Notes: generated by a model not told the origin, from the letters alone. 64,000 bases of DNA from Ophiobolus disseminans (GCA_010093685.1 MU006223.1:640228-704227), one strand, 5' to 3'; counted from the first letter of the stretch, positions 33,128 through 45,927 are shown. Translations and numbers: made by a program.

Positions 33128-34470
33128 CTATACGCCCACTTGTTGAGCAAAGCCTATGCGCGGCGTGCTGCCCATTTCGTGGATAACATATTTGCTCTTG
33201 AGAAAGATATCGCCGAGGATGCTGAAGCCGATGCCGTCGTTAGTTTGAATCCCGCCGAAGCAGTTTCCAGCCGAGGTGGGTGAGTAGTTGATGTGTTTCC
33301 CTGGGACGATTTGCTTTACGCCGCCAATGGTGAGGCTGAAGTCTGGGAGCGTTGCGCTGCAGGGGAAGACGTATCCGCCTTGTGTATTGTCCATTTTGGA
33401 GCCCTTGACCTTTGCGTAGTATGCCTTGACGATTGGGGTGTCGACGTAGAGGAGGGTGGTGCCAGTGTCCAGGATTCCGGATACGGTGGCACTGGTGGAT
33501 GCGTTGCCGATGCTGTATGCGGTTGCGCTGACTCCCCACCATCCCTTGGAAGTGTCGGCGTTGACGTAGTTGATGGCTCCTGTGTACTTGGACTTGTCGA
33601 TGAAGCCGAAATCGTAGGATCCAGCGGCGTGGTACTTGAGGTCGACGGCGAAGAGGGGCTGCGCGAGCTGCTTGAGGACGGTGTCGAAGAAAGTCTTTTG
33701 CTGCTGCGGCTTGACAGTATTGAGTGTTGACATGGCAAGGCCAAGCAGGCCATCCGTGTCCACGTCCTGAGTGAACTGCGCTGACACTGCTGTTGCAGCC
33801 TCGACTGCTTGTGCTGTGGCTGTTACGCCACCGACAACCACCTTATCCGCATAGACCTTTCCGCTTGCGCCCGAGCCGTCGCCGTAGGAGATCTTCCAGG
33901 TGTAGCCCTGCTTCTCCTTGGCTGGGTCGACCATGTAGTAGTCGTGGCCCACCAAGGAAGACTGAGCCTGGAGAGAGGAGAAGACCCATCTGGTGTAGTG
34001 TTAGCAATTGCAGAGCATGCATATCCTTGCAGGCAAGCCGAAAACCCTGGGTGATGTTGAAAGTGTAGCGTACACCTTTAGGGTATTTCACTGGTCGTGA
34101 ATTGGGAGGGTAGGACTCACAGGTCTGAACTGCCAGTGTCGAAGTCAAGGTGCAGAGTGCTACTTCCGACCGTGACGGGACTCAGGTACAAGGAGTCGTA
34201 CTGATCGCTGGGAACAGCAGGAGCAGAACCGTTTGTCGCGGCAGCCTCGAAATCTGCGTGGCTTGCCGCCGCCGCATCGAGTATGTTCTGGGGGACGACC
34301 TTGCCGTACTTGCGGAGTGTCTTGGCTACCTGCTCGGGGCCGTTCTTGAGGTATACGGAGCGCTTGACCTGCTCAACCGTGAACTTCTGGCGCTTCTCAA
34401 GCTGGACTGGGGAGGCGACAACGGCGCCGGTGAGTGCGAGTGCCGCGGCGACGTAGGCTAGGGACGGCAT
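33128..34470 (-). CDS. Secreted pepsin-like aspartic protease (A1 family)
   Basis: An extracellular acid endopeptidase similar to penicillopepsin or endothiapepsin. Exons 34121-34470 and 33128-33989 are joined by a 131-nt intron that falls just after the first active-site motif, giving 403 residues. The first ~20 residues are a signal peptide (SLAYVAAALALTGAVVAS). A propeptide follows, with a possible Lys-Arg processing site (QLEKR). Active-site aspartates are D111 (DFDTGSSDLW) and D291 (ILDTGTTLLY). The flap Tyr is in WKISYGDGSGASG. The C-terminal FSILGDIFLKSKYVIHE block is typical of the family. Confidence 0.92.
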
Positions 34471-36057
34471 TATGGCGGAAAGAAATAGGGATTATGAAAA
34501 AGTTCGGTTGGTCCTGAAGATTCTCGTAGGGAGTATGATCTTGAAGAAAAGAATGGGTACGATTTGACGTCAAAGATGTAGAGGGAAGACGAAGTCCACG
34601 TCGAGAAGCGCAGTGGGTGAAAGAGCTGCTGCGTGGTGAAATGAAAGTCGCAGGGCGACTGAACTTATAGGCACGACATTTTCCAGACGTGACTGCTGCT
34701 GTGACGACTGTACTCCCCTGTACTCGATGATCTGCTGCTACTGCGTTTGTACAGGTGGGGCCCGATCAACAAGGTGATGTGCTGCAGCCACTCAATGGTA
34801 GACGAACCCAGCTTGGCAGGTACGATTGCCATCTGGGGTTGAGTGGATCGTGTTTCAAACGCACCAGCCTGCTTGGGCTGGCTCCGCGGGTTAATGCATC
34901 TATTGGTGTCGGCCACGACCAAAAGTCGAACAGCATGATCATGAATAGTTTGCGAACTCAAACCAATACGCGCGTATCGGAAGTTGAAATCCCACTGCTG
35001 TCGTCTAGCATTGGCTAAGATAGAGATAACCAGTGGTTACGATCGCTTTCAAGTGGTTGCTGGCGTTCCCTAGGACCTTCCTCATCGCACCACCTAGTCG
35101 AGAACAAACATGTCGAAGTGACATTTGAGCGAGTTTTTATTGGGCAATCCACTAAATGACAGGAGTCTTGGAGATAATGGGCTTGTCCATGTTCGTGTCG
35201 TCCATGGTTTGCGTATGGTGTTGTGGGAGATAAGCTACGGCGGCAAGTCAAGCTTCGGTGGTGGCGTGAAACAAGCCTCGGCCTTTCACCCTTGGCGGAC
35301 GACAAGCTTCAGCATGCGAGTGCCACAACCGTTAGCGAGCGCGAATGCATTGATGTTTTTGTTCGCATTGAGAGTCGCAGTCTGGGATAAGAGCTCATGC
35401 GCGCTGCTGTTCATCAATAGGAACCTGTGGTACATGGATGTGCTTGAGGCTAAACAAATGTCATTCACATGCTGGTACACCAGAACTGGGTGGTGACCGT
35501 CTCGTCTTCCTCGAGATGGCGACATTTGGATCCCAAGTGCCGGGATGGTCTATGGGTCATTTGATTGAGGTATCGCCTCATTGTCCGAAGGCTACATTTG
35601 ATTTGTTCGAGACGTTCGATTGGACGCACAATAGATTGACTGTGACGTTTCCAGGAGCAGCTTCCATGTCGACAGGGGTGTAGCACAAAGCGCGCTGTGC
35701 CACGATAAGGAGGTGTCAAAGAAGGGGCGTGGTCAGAGGGTTGTTGAAGGTTGAATATAGCGTCATACTAAAGGATCTTCCCGTCACACTAACCTGCATT
35801 TGTCATGTCATCACCCGGAGGCAACCAATGGCGAAGGCAGACTATAGTGGAATCACAGACTAGACTTGTCCTCTCCAGAGCCAAATCGCACTGGGCGAGA
35901 CGGTGCTTGAGCGTAGCTGGGGATTCGGAACAAACATGACTCTAGAAAAGTCCGGTACTGTGCTCTCATTGATGGGGCTGGGTAACTACACTGACTTTTG
36001 CGACAGACAAGTGGCAAACGCAAAAGCGGGCGAAGCTATAGAGCATCTACTATACTG
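34471..36057. other. Intergenic, about 1.6 kb
   Basis: This covers the protease promoter and the 3' flank of DBP6. Small open frames on both strands have no recognisable product. Nothing further is seen. Confidence 0.5.
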
Positions 36058-38145
36058 CTAGTCTGCACCTCCTTTGACGGCACCTTCCAGCTCAGCTAGC
36101 GCTAAGCGGTAGGCCTTTTTCCTCCCATCCGCGGTGACTGCGCTCTCCTTCCACTCTATTCGCTTGACCTTTCTGGCGCCCCTCTTGACGGTGTCTCCTT
36201 TGGTGACCTGCTTCAGGAACCACGCTGCTTCGGTCTTCGTGAAAAGCGTCCACGCCTGTCCGTACTTTCCGGCGCGAGATGTACGACCCACACGGTGGAC
36301 GTAGCTGGTGATACTAGTCGGTATGTCGTAGTTGATAACGTGTGTGATATCTGGAATATCCAGGCCGCGAGACGCGGCGTCGGACGCGATGAGGATTTTG
36401 ACATCACCACTTCCGAACGACTTGAGCAGTTTTCTGGACGCATCAGCAGTAAGCGCACGGGTCATGGTCCGGAGATAGTTCTTGAAGGCTGGTTCGAGGA
36501 CTGAAAGCAGATGCGACAGTCGAGATGCGCTTTCAGTGCTTTTGGTAAAGACTAGAACTCGACTTTGATGGCTCGATAGTCCTGTAGCCTTCTCGTCCTC
36601 ATCACTTGACTCGTGTTCCGATGATGCGACGGCTTCTTTCGTTGCATGCGTATTGATCGAATCGAGTCCTTCGAAGACGTAAGTGAGTAACACATGCAAG
36701 AGATGTAACGGCTTGTTCGAGCCGTCACCGACATGCACGGCAAATTCGTCGAGGGTCGAAGGCAACTCGAAGACGTTGTCATCGTTCTCAAGTGGCTGGA
36801 TCTCGGTCGCCTCGTCTTGCACCACCACAAGCTTAGGGCGCTTCAGCCGTAGGGTACCGAGTTTCGTAAGATCCTTCTCCATGGTCGCGCTGAGCACAAC
36901 CTTGGTGAGCTGTCGGCGTGCGGGTAACACGGCAGACCATATAGAGTTGGCATCGCGCTCACGCTTGTAGAGGCGCTCCTGTGCGTTCATAAAGTCGACT
37001 GGTGTCTCGCCATGCAGCGCATCCATAAGCACGCTGGCCCAGCCCTGGAAGTTTTGATTGAGTAACTGATCTGCCTCATCAATTACCAACCAACGGACTG
37101 AGTTGAGCAGAAATCCGGTTGTGTGCTCAATGTGCTCGACTAACCGTCCTGGGGTGCAAATCAGAATATCCACCCCAGAGTCGTATTGTGGGACATGATC
37201 CAGTGGCATCTCCATTAGGTCGTCGATGATGCCACCCTTTTCCAGAAACCCGGTTCGAAATTGTCGTGATGCCCTCTCCTGGAGCTCTTTTGCTCTTTTC
37301 GGATCGTATTGTGCCCTCAGCTTGACCAATTGTTTCTGCTCGGATGCGAATGCGGTGTTGCCCAGTGCTGTGCCAACTTTGATTTTCGTCCCTACGCAAA
37401 GTTCCTCTGCAACTTGAAGAGCCTGGTTCACAAGCTGCCGACTTGGCACCACTACGATGGCAGATAGGATAGGTACGGCGCGGTCTTTGAGGGCTTCTAT
37501 AATGGGCAATAGATAGGCCAATGTTTTTCCGGACCCCGTCTTTGCGGAAACGCAGACATCGCCCAAATGTTGGTCAAAACCAGTGTGTAGCATTGGTAGT
37601 AGTGCAGTTTGCACTGCCAAAGCATCTTTGAAGCCCAGTTGCTCTAGTCTCTTCACAAATTGTGCATCTACACCGAGTTCTGTAAATGGAAGGGATTTCG
37701 ACGATTCGATGGTCGTGGGTTGAGATAGCCATGGTGGTAATGTGGAGAAGGTTGGTTCGAAGGCGGCTTCAGGGATCGGTGCGGGTTGTGGCATGGGCTT
37801 TAGGTCATGAAGCTCCTCTTGGGCCTGCGCGTCGTTGCTCTCATCATCCTCTCCATGCTGCTGACCTCTGGCTTCGGCTAGTTTTGAGACCTTTTCGAAC
37901 TTGGAGAAGATGGCCTTGTGCTTCTTGGAGGTCTCATCATCCTCATCTTGCGCCTCGGCCTCCCGTTTTCGCTTTTTGGGCTTCTTCGCGGCTTTCGGTG
38001 TGGATAGTTTTGCCTCTACGACAGGCGACTCGGTACGCTCTTGGATAGGGCTAGATATCCTCGCGGACTCGACCGTCGCAGGCTTGGGCACAGGCTTCGT
38101 CACGGGCTTTGGCGGCGCCCATCGCTTGAACAGTGGTGCCGGCAT
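36058..38145 (-). CDS. DBP6: DEAD-box ATP-dependent RNA helicase, Dbp6/DDX51-like
   Basis: This is a nucleolar RNA helicase for 60S ribosomal subunit assembly if the Dbp6 assignment holds. It is a single exon of 695 residues. The N-terminal ~150 residues are Lys/Glu-rich and hold likely nuclear signals (KKPKKRKREAE). Helicase motifs in order: a Q-like segment VQTALLPML, motif I AKTGSGKT near 199, TPGRL, motif II DEAD near 354 (IDEADQLLNQNF), SAT near 418, a V motif ASDAASRGLDIP, and VI HRVGRTSRAG near 617. A large insert between the first motifs and DEAD, and the DEADQLLNQNFQGW context, fit Dbp6/DDX51 better than other DEAD-box subfamilies. It is divergent from GPI3 across 337 bp. Confidence 0.85.
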   Translation of the reverse strand: MPAPLFKRWAPPKPVTKPVPKPATVESARISSPIQERTESPVVEAKLSTPKAAKKPKKRKREAEAQDEDDETSKKHKAIFSKFEKVSKLAEARGQQHGEDDESNDAQAQEELHDLKPMPQPAPIPEAAFEPTFSTLPPWLSQPTTIESSKSLPFTELGVDAQFVKRLEQLGFKDALAVQTALLPMLHTGFDQHLGDVCVSAKTGSGKTLAYLLPIIEALKDRAVPILSAIVVVPSRQLVNQALQVAEELCVGTKIKVGTALGNTAFASEQKQLVKLRAQYDPKRAKELQERASRQFRTGFLEKGGIIDDLMEMPLDHVPQYDSGVDILICTPGRLVEHIEHTTGFLLNSVRWLVIDEADQLLNQNFQGWASVLMDALHGETPVDFMNAQERLYKRERDANSIWSAVLPARRQLTKVVLSATMEKDLTKLGTLRLKRPKLVVVQDEATEIQPLENDDNVFELPSTLDEFAVHVGDGSNKPLHLLHVLLTYVFEGLDSINTHATKEAVASSEHESSDEDEKATGLSSHQSRVLVFTKSTESASRLSHLLSVLEPAFKNYLRTMTRALTADASRKLLKSFGSGDVKILIASDAASRGLDIPDITHVINYDIPTSITSYVHRVGRTSRAGKYGQAWTLFTKTEAAWFLKQVTKGDTVKRGARKVKRIEWKESAVTADGRKKAYRLALAELEGAVKGGAD

Positions 38146-38482
38146 AGTGGCAGAGCTCCGCGCAGTGGCTACTCTGTGACTCTTCGTGAATAGGGCGGCT
38201 GAACGTATTCGGCGACTTTAGGGCACGTGTTCGAGAGTGGTGTTGTGTGCCGTGTACTTTCAGTTTGCGCGGGCGCAAAAGAGTTGCAGAAGTTCTATCG
38301 AGTCCCAAAAATTTGGTCGGCAAGTTCGCGACGCAAACGCCGATCACCGACATGACGCGCCTGCGCAATGCGATGAAGTGAACCCGCGCTCCACCGATGT
38401 ATCGCGCTTTATATGCGCCATTGAACTGCCATGTATACTGGTTGCTATCAAGCACGAGGGCTCTATCCTCGCAACGACAGTC
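38146..38482. promoter_or_regulatory. Shared divergent promoter region of DBP6 and GPI3
   Basis: Only 337 bp separate the start codons of two divergently transcribed housekeeping genes, so both promoters must lie here or overlap the genes. I recognise no specific operator. Confidence 0.5.
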
Positions 38483-40217
38483 ATGCCTTACAACATTGCG
38501 TACGTTCATAAAGCTGCCCCGCATCTGTCTCTCCACGAAGCTCACATTGCATAGCATGGTCAGCGACAACTTCTACCCACAGCCTGGTATTGAATCATCT
38601 ACACCTGGAAGCTATTTACATGTCTCTAACAATGACTAGGAGGGGTGGAGAGTCATATGTACCAGCTCTCTAGCGTAAGACCACATGTGACCTTCTATTT
38701 GGGCTGTCCTAACAGCCTCCAGAAACTCATCGATCGCGGCCACAAGGTGATCGTCATCACTCATGCCTATGCCGGCCGAACCGGTGTACGCTACTTGACC
38801 AATGGCCTTAAAGTCTACTACGTGCCCTTCCTCGTCGTCTACCGCGAGACGACCTTCCCGACCGTCTTCTCCTTCTTCCCCATCTTTCGCAACATCGTGA
38901 TCCGCGAGCGCATCGAGATAGTGCATGGTCATGCTAGTCTTAGCAGCCTATGCAATGAGGCTATTCTACATGCGCGGACCATGGGCCTGAGGACCGTCTT
39001 CACAGACCATAGTCTGTTTGGCTTTGCGGATGCCGGAAGCATTCTCACCAACAAGCTTCTCAAGTTCACTTTGAGCGATGTTGACCATGTCATATGCGTA
39101 AGCCATACGTGGTACGTCAAAAGCCTCACCTCTCAGAGCTATGCTAATTGATACCAGTAAGGAGAACACTGTACTGAGAGCCTCACTCGACCCCCTCATG
39201 GTCTCCGTCATACCCAACGCAGTCGTTGCCGAAAACTTCCTCCCACTGTCCCTCGAGCCGGGCGATTCAACAAAGCACAGAGCGCCCGGTCCACCTCAGC
39301 CCATGGGCCCTGACGAGATCATCACGGTCATCGTCATCCAACGACTCTACTACAACAAGGGAACCGATCTCCTTGTCGCTGCCATCCCCCATATCCTCGC
39401 TGCGAACCCAAACGTGCGCTTTATAATTGCCGGCAACGGCCCGAAGGCTATCGATCTCGAGCAGATGATAGAACGTAATGTGCTGCAGGAGAAGGTTCTC
39501 ATGATCGGCCCCGTGCGCCACGAAGAAGTCCGAGACGTCATGGTGAGAGGGCACATCTACCTCTGTCCCTCGCTCACGGAAGCCTTCGGCACCGTCATCG
39601 TCGAAGCTGCGTCTTGTGGTCTGTATGTGGTTGCTACACGTGTTGGTGGTATTCCTGAAGTTCTCCCCACGCACATGACCGAGTTTGCAGCGCCCGAGGA
39701 GAACGAGATTGTTGAGGCCACTGGACGCGCCATCGCCAAGTTACGAGCTGGTAAGGTGAGGACCGAACTATTCCACAGCCAGGTCAAGCAGATGTATTCC
39801 TGGACGGACGTTGCGCAGCGAACAGAACGAGTGTACGATGGTATCACAGGCGCCATAAGTCACAAGGAGTTCTACCAAGCAGGAGGGGTTGCCGGCGCGT
39901 GGGGCGCGACGCGAGGCCGTGCGGGTGTCCACAGCTTTGCGCTCATAGAGAGGCTAAAGAGGTACTATGGGTGCGGCGTTTGGGCGGGCAAGCTGTTCGT
40001 CCTCTGCGTCATCATCGATTACTTACTGTACATCACCCTAGAGATCTTCGCCCCACGATCAAGGATCGATATATGTAAAGACTGGCCGAAGAAGATACCT
40101 GAAATCACCAGTAAGAACGAAGACCAATTGCCTGCACCCAAAAGGATAGAAAGCCCCATCAAGAAAAGGAGCTTGCGACAACGCAGAGGAAGAAAGGAAG
40201 GGCGAGACCGCGGATGA
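38483..40217 (+). CDS. GPI3: GPI-GlcNAc transferase catalytic subunit (PIG-A/Gpi3)
   Basis: This is a GT4-family glycosyltransferase that transfers GlcNAc from UDP-GlcNAc to phosphatidylinositol on the cytosolic face of the ER, the first step of GPI-anchor synthesis. Five exons are inferred: 38483-38499, 38555-38586, 38640-38674, 38723-39111 and 39158-40217, giving 510 residues. The first three exons are only 17, 32 and 35 nt. All four introns (46-55 nt) fit phase and restore the family N-terminus (MPYNIAMVSDNFYPQPGG). Diagnostic stretches are YVPFLVVYRETTFPT, SLFGFADAGSI, VSHTCKENTVLRA and the nucleotide-sugar motif SLTEAFGTVIVEA. A hydrophobic segment near the C-terminus (LFVLCVIIDYLLYITL) is the expected membrane anchor, followed by a basic tail. 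Confidence 0.93.
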
Positions 40218-40466
40218 AAGAGCTAGGAAATGTCACCATGATATGAAGAAGACATTGTGCATGAAGAAATTTTGATTGGTATAATATTACGACGACCGCG
40301 GCCCACATAAAGGCATCACAGTCATCGTGAAGAAGTCAAACTATATACACAGCCTTCCAGGCTGATTAGTCGAAGGACGCCAGCCTTCAACTCCCAAACG
40401 CCGACAAATGCTCTGTACAGGAAAATGCAACATCATCAACAACTACACACCAGCGAACCGATTCTT

Positions 40467-41254
40467 CTACGCGTAGAACCAGTACTGCGCGCTGTACTCC
40501 ACTGTGAATGTGGATTGCAGACCCGCACATGTCTTGGGCGCCATGCCGCCGGCAGTGTGTACCCGGTAGACCTCCTTGTAGTCACCGCTAACGGCGTTGA
40601 GCTTGAGCCACGCTACGCTTCCGAGGCTGTTCTTTCCCGGGCTGGAGTTTGACGGCGCGGCGCTCTTGACGATGTCTGGCGTGGCTTGCACGAAACCGTA
40701 GTCGTTGTTCTCGGTCTGCAGCTTGAACAATGGGATCTTCTTCTCGGTGAACTCGTGGTGGCCGGATAGGCGCTGTGTCGCTTCGATGCCGGTGGGGATA
40801 GCGTAGTTGAGTGCGAGGCTGGTTACGTCGGCCATGACGGCGTCGTTAAGGCGCGCGGAGTCGCAGGTGGCGTTGAAGAGGGCGGCGACTGCGCCTGCGG
40901 CGACGGGGATGGCGTCTGTGGAGTCGGACGTGCAGGTGTAGTTTTGTGTGCCGCGGCCGATGGCGATGTGGCGGAGAGTCAGGCCGGCGCCGACAGCGGG
41001 GAGAGGTGTTGGTGCTACGAGATATTGTTAGTATTATTGTCAGAAAGATAGTGGTGGGCAAACATACCAATTGGCAACACAACCTTCGAGAGATCGCACA
41101 ATCCATCCGTCTTCTTCAACTGCTCGATCACCGCCTTGGGCAAGTCCTGCCTCGGGATGAGGTTCGCTATTGAGTCGGCGACTTGTGTGGGAGCAGCGAA
41201 GAGCGTCGCAGGCGCAAGGGCCAGGATGAGCGAGATGGTAGATGTGAAGATCAT
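40467..41254 (-). CDS. Secreted DUF3455-family protein
   Basis: A fungal secreted protein of unknown biochemical function; database entries often carry an unproven "malate dehydrogenase" label. Exons 41068-41254 and 40467-41014 flank a 53-nt intron and give 244 residues. The N-terminus is a signal peptide (STISLILALAPATLFAAP). The DUF3455 body contains GRGTQNYTC and YGFVQATPDIV, and ends with LQSTFTVEYSAQYWFY, a typical finish for the family. It lies convergent to GPI3, with 249 nt between stops. Confidence 0.82.
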
Positions 41255-43563
41255 TGTCGGGATCGGTGTATGGTATCGGTGAGATGAGATGTTATTGGCG
41301 ATGGTAAGGTAGTGCAGATCTCAAGGCGTATGTGTCGAAGGGGTATTATATGCGACTCGATCGTTGTGTAGTAAGATTTCAATCGTAAATCCTGGAATAG
41401 ATTTTTTTTGAAATAGTCCGGCTCAGGTGTGATCCGGATATTGCGCAGCAAAGTGTCGTAAGAAAAACCCGAAATGAAGAAACTCTGGCAAGGAAAACCC
41501 AGAAATGCAAACCCAGAAAGAGAATCGGAAGCGATGTAGATGGTTCGATTGGGATGATAGAAGCGTGTGTAAAGAATATCTACAACAGCCTCTTCGTGGA
41601 CCTATATACAACTGCCACTACCTGCAATGGATGGCGCGTACCCTACCCCTGCACCCGAACGACAACGTCGTTGACGCCCGTCCCACTCTCGGCTCCACTC
41701 GTGTTACCAAAACAAAGACCCCAAATATAGCCTCCAGGGGCCTGATTCGTCATGAGACGGCGAAACGCATATGCGCGCTGCGGTTCGCTGAACTACCGAG
41801 GCGCTATGCTGCATCAGGGGGTAGTGCGCGGATGGAGTGGGGCATGTGGCTGCTTGGGGGTTATTTTGGGGCGTGGGTTTTGATGATGGAGGATGGGGAG
41901 GATGAGGCTGGGAGGTGAGGCTCTTCCGATGCTGTTGTCAGCGTGTTTTATTCTGCGGGTTTGATAGTCGTGAGCTTAGAAGATCAGTCTCACGGTGATT
42001 TGCAATTACTGTTTACAAACCCACCCCACATACATTCACTCACACACGCATTCCTAATACCAAGTCTCGATATAGCCCACTGGCCACGTACGACATCCAT
42101 CCAAGGCCCGCAACCGCCTTCCATTTCATCCACCATCCAGCCAGCATCACTTCCCCGCCCTCCCGCAGAGCCGCCGCCCGTCTTCTCGCCCACCCATCCT
42201 CCCAAGAACTTATCCTGTTTTCTCGCGTCCGGCCCACGCCCGATGCAGAAGGTCGCATGGAGCAAATTTCGCGCACACAATCTGTCTTAATATAACCCGT
42301 GCGGGCCAGGGAAAAGGTAGCTAATCTCCGCTTTGAAGGACGTGGCGCGCTGCAGCCAATGGGTGGTGGGGGCAGGGCGCTTCGGCTATTGGGTGGGCTG
42401 GGTGTTGTGCAGACGCGACGTTTGACAGGCCACACAAATCCAGACCTCCCGTAGAATCGAGCAGGGTACATTCGGCAAAAATGCATCCATTGGATGAGAG
42501 CGCTTAGTTTTGTACATGGCGCTTGGATGTTGCGGAAGAGGGTGCAAAGTTACAAGAAGCATCGGCATCGCCAATGTTTGTCCAAGAATTGCTGGATCCA
42601 AAATTTCGGTCGACCCAGTAAGTGTGCGGAACGTGTACCACACCTTTTGGCTCATACTCGCCATCTTCGCAGGTGTGGTGGGTGGGTGAGTGGGAAACTT
42701 GCTTCTACCCCCTCATGATAGCAGGATAGTTGGATGTGCATCGACAACCACGCGGCGCGGGCATCTCGGCAGCGTAGATTCCCGCTACGTGGCGATATTG
42801 CCTCTATCTACTTTCCTATTTAGGCGAGGAACGAGAACGCTGGTAGCGATGGCGGTACGCTCAGACGTTTCTTTCGCGAGTAGGTATCTCCGCGAAGTTC
42901 ATGGTGGCGCTACAGCCTATGTTGTCGCCAATGCCTTTTACCAAGATGACGTCCAAGAGCTTCTACATCTTGGGTAGGACGGAGGTATTGGCTGGAACCG
43001 AGTGCTAAACTTGCTTTCGTCGGCGAGGTTGTGGTGCGCTGTGAAGGGTGGTGCTTGGTAGCTTGCAGGTGAGTCCACCAAAGACACTTGTGTTCGTGGC
43101 TCTGCCTGCATGCTGCGAATATAGGCCGGCTACTTCAGATGCCGCTGTGAGGTATACTAAGTGCGTTCATTCTTTCTCCCAGAAACCAGGTCGCGAAGAA
43201 AAAAGTATATTGCATGTGCATTCGGGTTCTTAGTCTGCCGCTGCAGCGTACTATCAAGACAGTGCAGATATCTCGCCTCGAATAGATGCGATGAGCAATT
43301 GAATCCTCCATGACCACATTCTGCAAGCAGCAGCAGCAGTCAGCCTCGCCCAAATGCGGAGATTGCACCTGAATCCGTCCCATCAATGATCGAAAAAGAG
43401 ACGAAGGTTGCAGGCCGCAAAAGCGGCCAAATTGCCCTTTCAAACACGCGCCCGTGGCACGGCCACACAACCCCATCCAGCGCCCACAACGCTCGAATCG
43501 CCCGGCAAAAGCAACCCACTCGTATACAAATACATACGCGCGCCCAAGGACCCCGACGCGGCC
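41255..43563. other. Gene-poor stretch, about 2.3 kb
   Basis: This covers the promoter of the DUF3455 gene and the 3' flank of COY1. The longest frames (41505-41918 plus, 42040-42486 minus) overlap antisense frames and show no recognisable domain. Cytosine-rich, low-complexity text occurs around 42010-42250. No gene is called. Confidence 0.45.
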
Positions 43564-45927
43564 TTACGACGCGACGTCCGCGCCGCCCGCTTTCTGCCAC
43601 ACGCTCGGATCGTCTGCGCCAGCAGCGACCGGGCCCCCAGCCCTGCTGGCCTCTACAATCGCACCACCCGCCGCGGCGCCCATGCTGCCGTCCGCGAAAA
43701 GCGTGTAGAACAGCATAAAGTGCAGCGCTATTAAGTAGCCTGCAAACATGTTTCGACTTATTCGTGTCTGGAGCACGAATTTGGTGACGCGGAGAATCAT
43801 GCGCTCGAAGAGGTGCATGCGCTTCATTGCGCGTGCGGATTCACGGCCACGGAAGGCGGCGAAGGGACTCAGGTTTGATTCGTAGCTGGCTTTGTAGCGG
43901 TCGGACGCATCGATGCCGACTATGTTGACGGTGGAGGGATTGGGGTTGGCGCCGTAGCTTGATGCGCTAGAGGTTGGACCTCTGTTGTGCGCGTTGTAGG
44001 AGGACACGTATCGTGTCTTCTCGTAGAGGTCGAGATTGTCTTTTTGTAGTGCGCCAATCTCGGAGCGGAGGGAGGTTACTGTCTGGTACGACTTTTGTAG
44101 CTCGGCTTCTAGCTCGGAGTTGCGCTTCTTGAATCGGTCGCGTTGGGCGGTCACCATGGGAAGGATGCCGGAACCGCCGCCCATTGCTTCGCCGGCGCGG
44201 AGGGCTGCGAGTGGGCTTTGCGAGTTGTCGAAGCCGGATATGATGGAGGAGGTGGGTGATGAGCGCCCGCGTCGGGCGGAGGATTGAGGGTATCGCGATA
44301 CGTATGTCCCTGCTACTGACATGCCTGAGGGATCAAAGGCGTTCGTAGCCTCTTGTTGGACCTTCTCGAGGTCTGCTTCGAGAGTCTCGTTGAGGGCCCT
44401 CGATTTCTCAAGCTCCATGTTCGCGCTCGACAACTCGTCTTGCAGCGCCTCCAATCGACTCTGCAAGTCTTGATGTGATACTCGAAGGACTGTGAGCTCG
44501 TTGCTGAGCTTCTTGTTACGTGCAAGCAGGAGCTGCTCGAGTGTCTCGCCCTTCCCTTTGGCAGCAGTACCATTCTGCGAGAGGGCGAACTCGGTGGCTT
44601 CGTCATCGTCGTCCCCGGTCGCAAACTCGATGGACTGTGAAAGTTAGCTTGACTCTCTTGAGTACGGTGATGTAGCCCACCTTCAGAACTTCAAGCTCCT
44701 GCTTCACGTTATCGTAGTCGCCCCATCTCTGGACCTTCTCCCGCAACGCGTCCTTTTCGCTCTTCAATGACTTAATTTCACGATCCAAACTTCGAGTCTC
44801 CGTCTCAAGTCGTGTCCGGTCGGAGTCCTTCTCAAATCGCGCGTTCTCAAGCTTCCGCAGCAGTGAAGAGTTCTCAGACTGCAATCGCATAAAGGCTGGG
44901 TCGTCCTCCACCGCAACGTGCTGGGCTTGTGCGGATGCGGTCTGGGCCAGCTCGAGGCGCAAGTGCTCGTTTCGTGCTTCGATCTCGGCCAGGCGGTGGC
45001 TCGTCCTCTCCAACTCTGAGCTGACAATCTCGAGCTCTGCAGCTGTGGCTCCCGACCTGCTCTCTCCCTCGGCCTTCTCTCCCTTGCCCAGTCTTTGCGA
45101 GACTTCGTAGCTGGCCTTGAGCTCCTTCAGCAGCCGGTCCTGGTTCTCTACCTTCTCTTCCAAGCTCTTCTCCTTCGACTCCCAGTTGTCCTGCTTTTCG
45201 CTCAAGACAGCCGTCCATGACTGCTCGACCTCCTTGATCTTGCTGTCTCTGGTCTCCTCGAGGGCTTGACGAGTAGTTCGCTCCTCCCTCAGCTTCTCCT
45301 CCGACTCGTCTACCTGTGTAGTTAGGCTCGCTACCGTGTTTTGCAGCCTTTCGTTCTCAGCTGTGAGCTTTGGCACGATTTCCTCGGCAGTGACGAGGGA
45401 GTCGACGGAGGCTTCGAGCAGCGGGTAGGGGTCTGGGGCTTCGGACAGCGGAGAGTAGACCTGGAAGAAGGCAGCCTGGACCGTCTTGGACTGGTTCGAA
45501 ATGAGGTCGATGAAGTTCTGGTATGCTGTAGATGCGAGTCAGCGTAGTACTGTGGAGCCTTGATCGATATGCCTACACTTCAAGAGCGCCTTGAAGTCGG
45601 TCAGCTTGCTGGCATCGTCGAGCTTCCTGAAGTCCTTGGTCTTTTGCGCGAGGTCCTTTCTCTGGGTAAGAGTGTCCCGTTGGTGCGCGACAATGTCTGA
45701 TGCGACCGTGTCTAGTTGTGGAATGAGTGTCGTGAGGTCGATATCTGGCGCATTGTCAGCCTCCTTCCTGAACATCCGTCCCATGTCGCCGTACTCCTCC
45801 ATGCTCCAATCGCCGTCTGGAACTTGTTGTCGTCCCCCGACTCTTCCTGCGCATCGAGATCTTCATGTCTGCTGTCCTGCGCCGCATCCAGGGAGCCTCT
45901 CTCCTCCAGATCAACTCCGCCCTCCAT
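43564..45927 (-). CDS. COY1: CASP-type golgin (Coy1), Golgi tail-anchored coiled-coil protein
   Basis: This is a Golgi membrane tether that acts in intra-Golgi retrograde transport together with the COG complex and SNAREs. Exons are 45795-45927, 45577-45744, 44681-45525 and 43564-44634, with introns of 50, 51 and 46 nt; the product is 738 residues. The N-terminus contains KFQTAIGAWR then, after intron 1, NIDLTTLIPQLD, a conserved CASP segment. Most of the protein is heptad-rich coiled coil. The C-terminal block (RMHLFERMILRVTKFVLQTR, then a hydrophobic segment MFAGYLIALHFMLFYTLF) is the family signature and membrane anchor. It is divergent from VPS3. Confidence 0.9.

Noticed and set aside
41505..41918. 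Possible 137-codon gene
   Set aside because: No motif, no splice signals that extend it, and no clear promoter; it could be real but cannot be supported.
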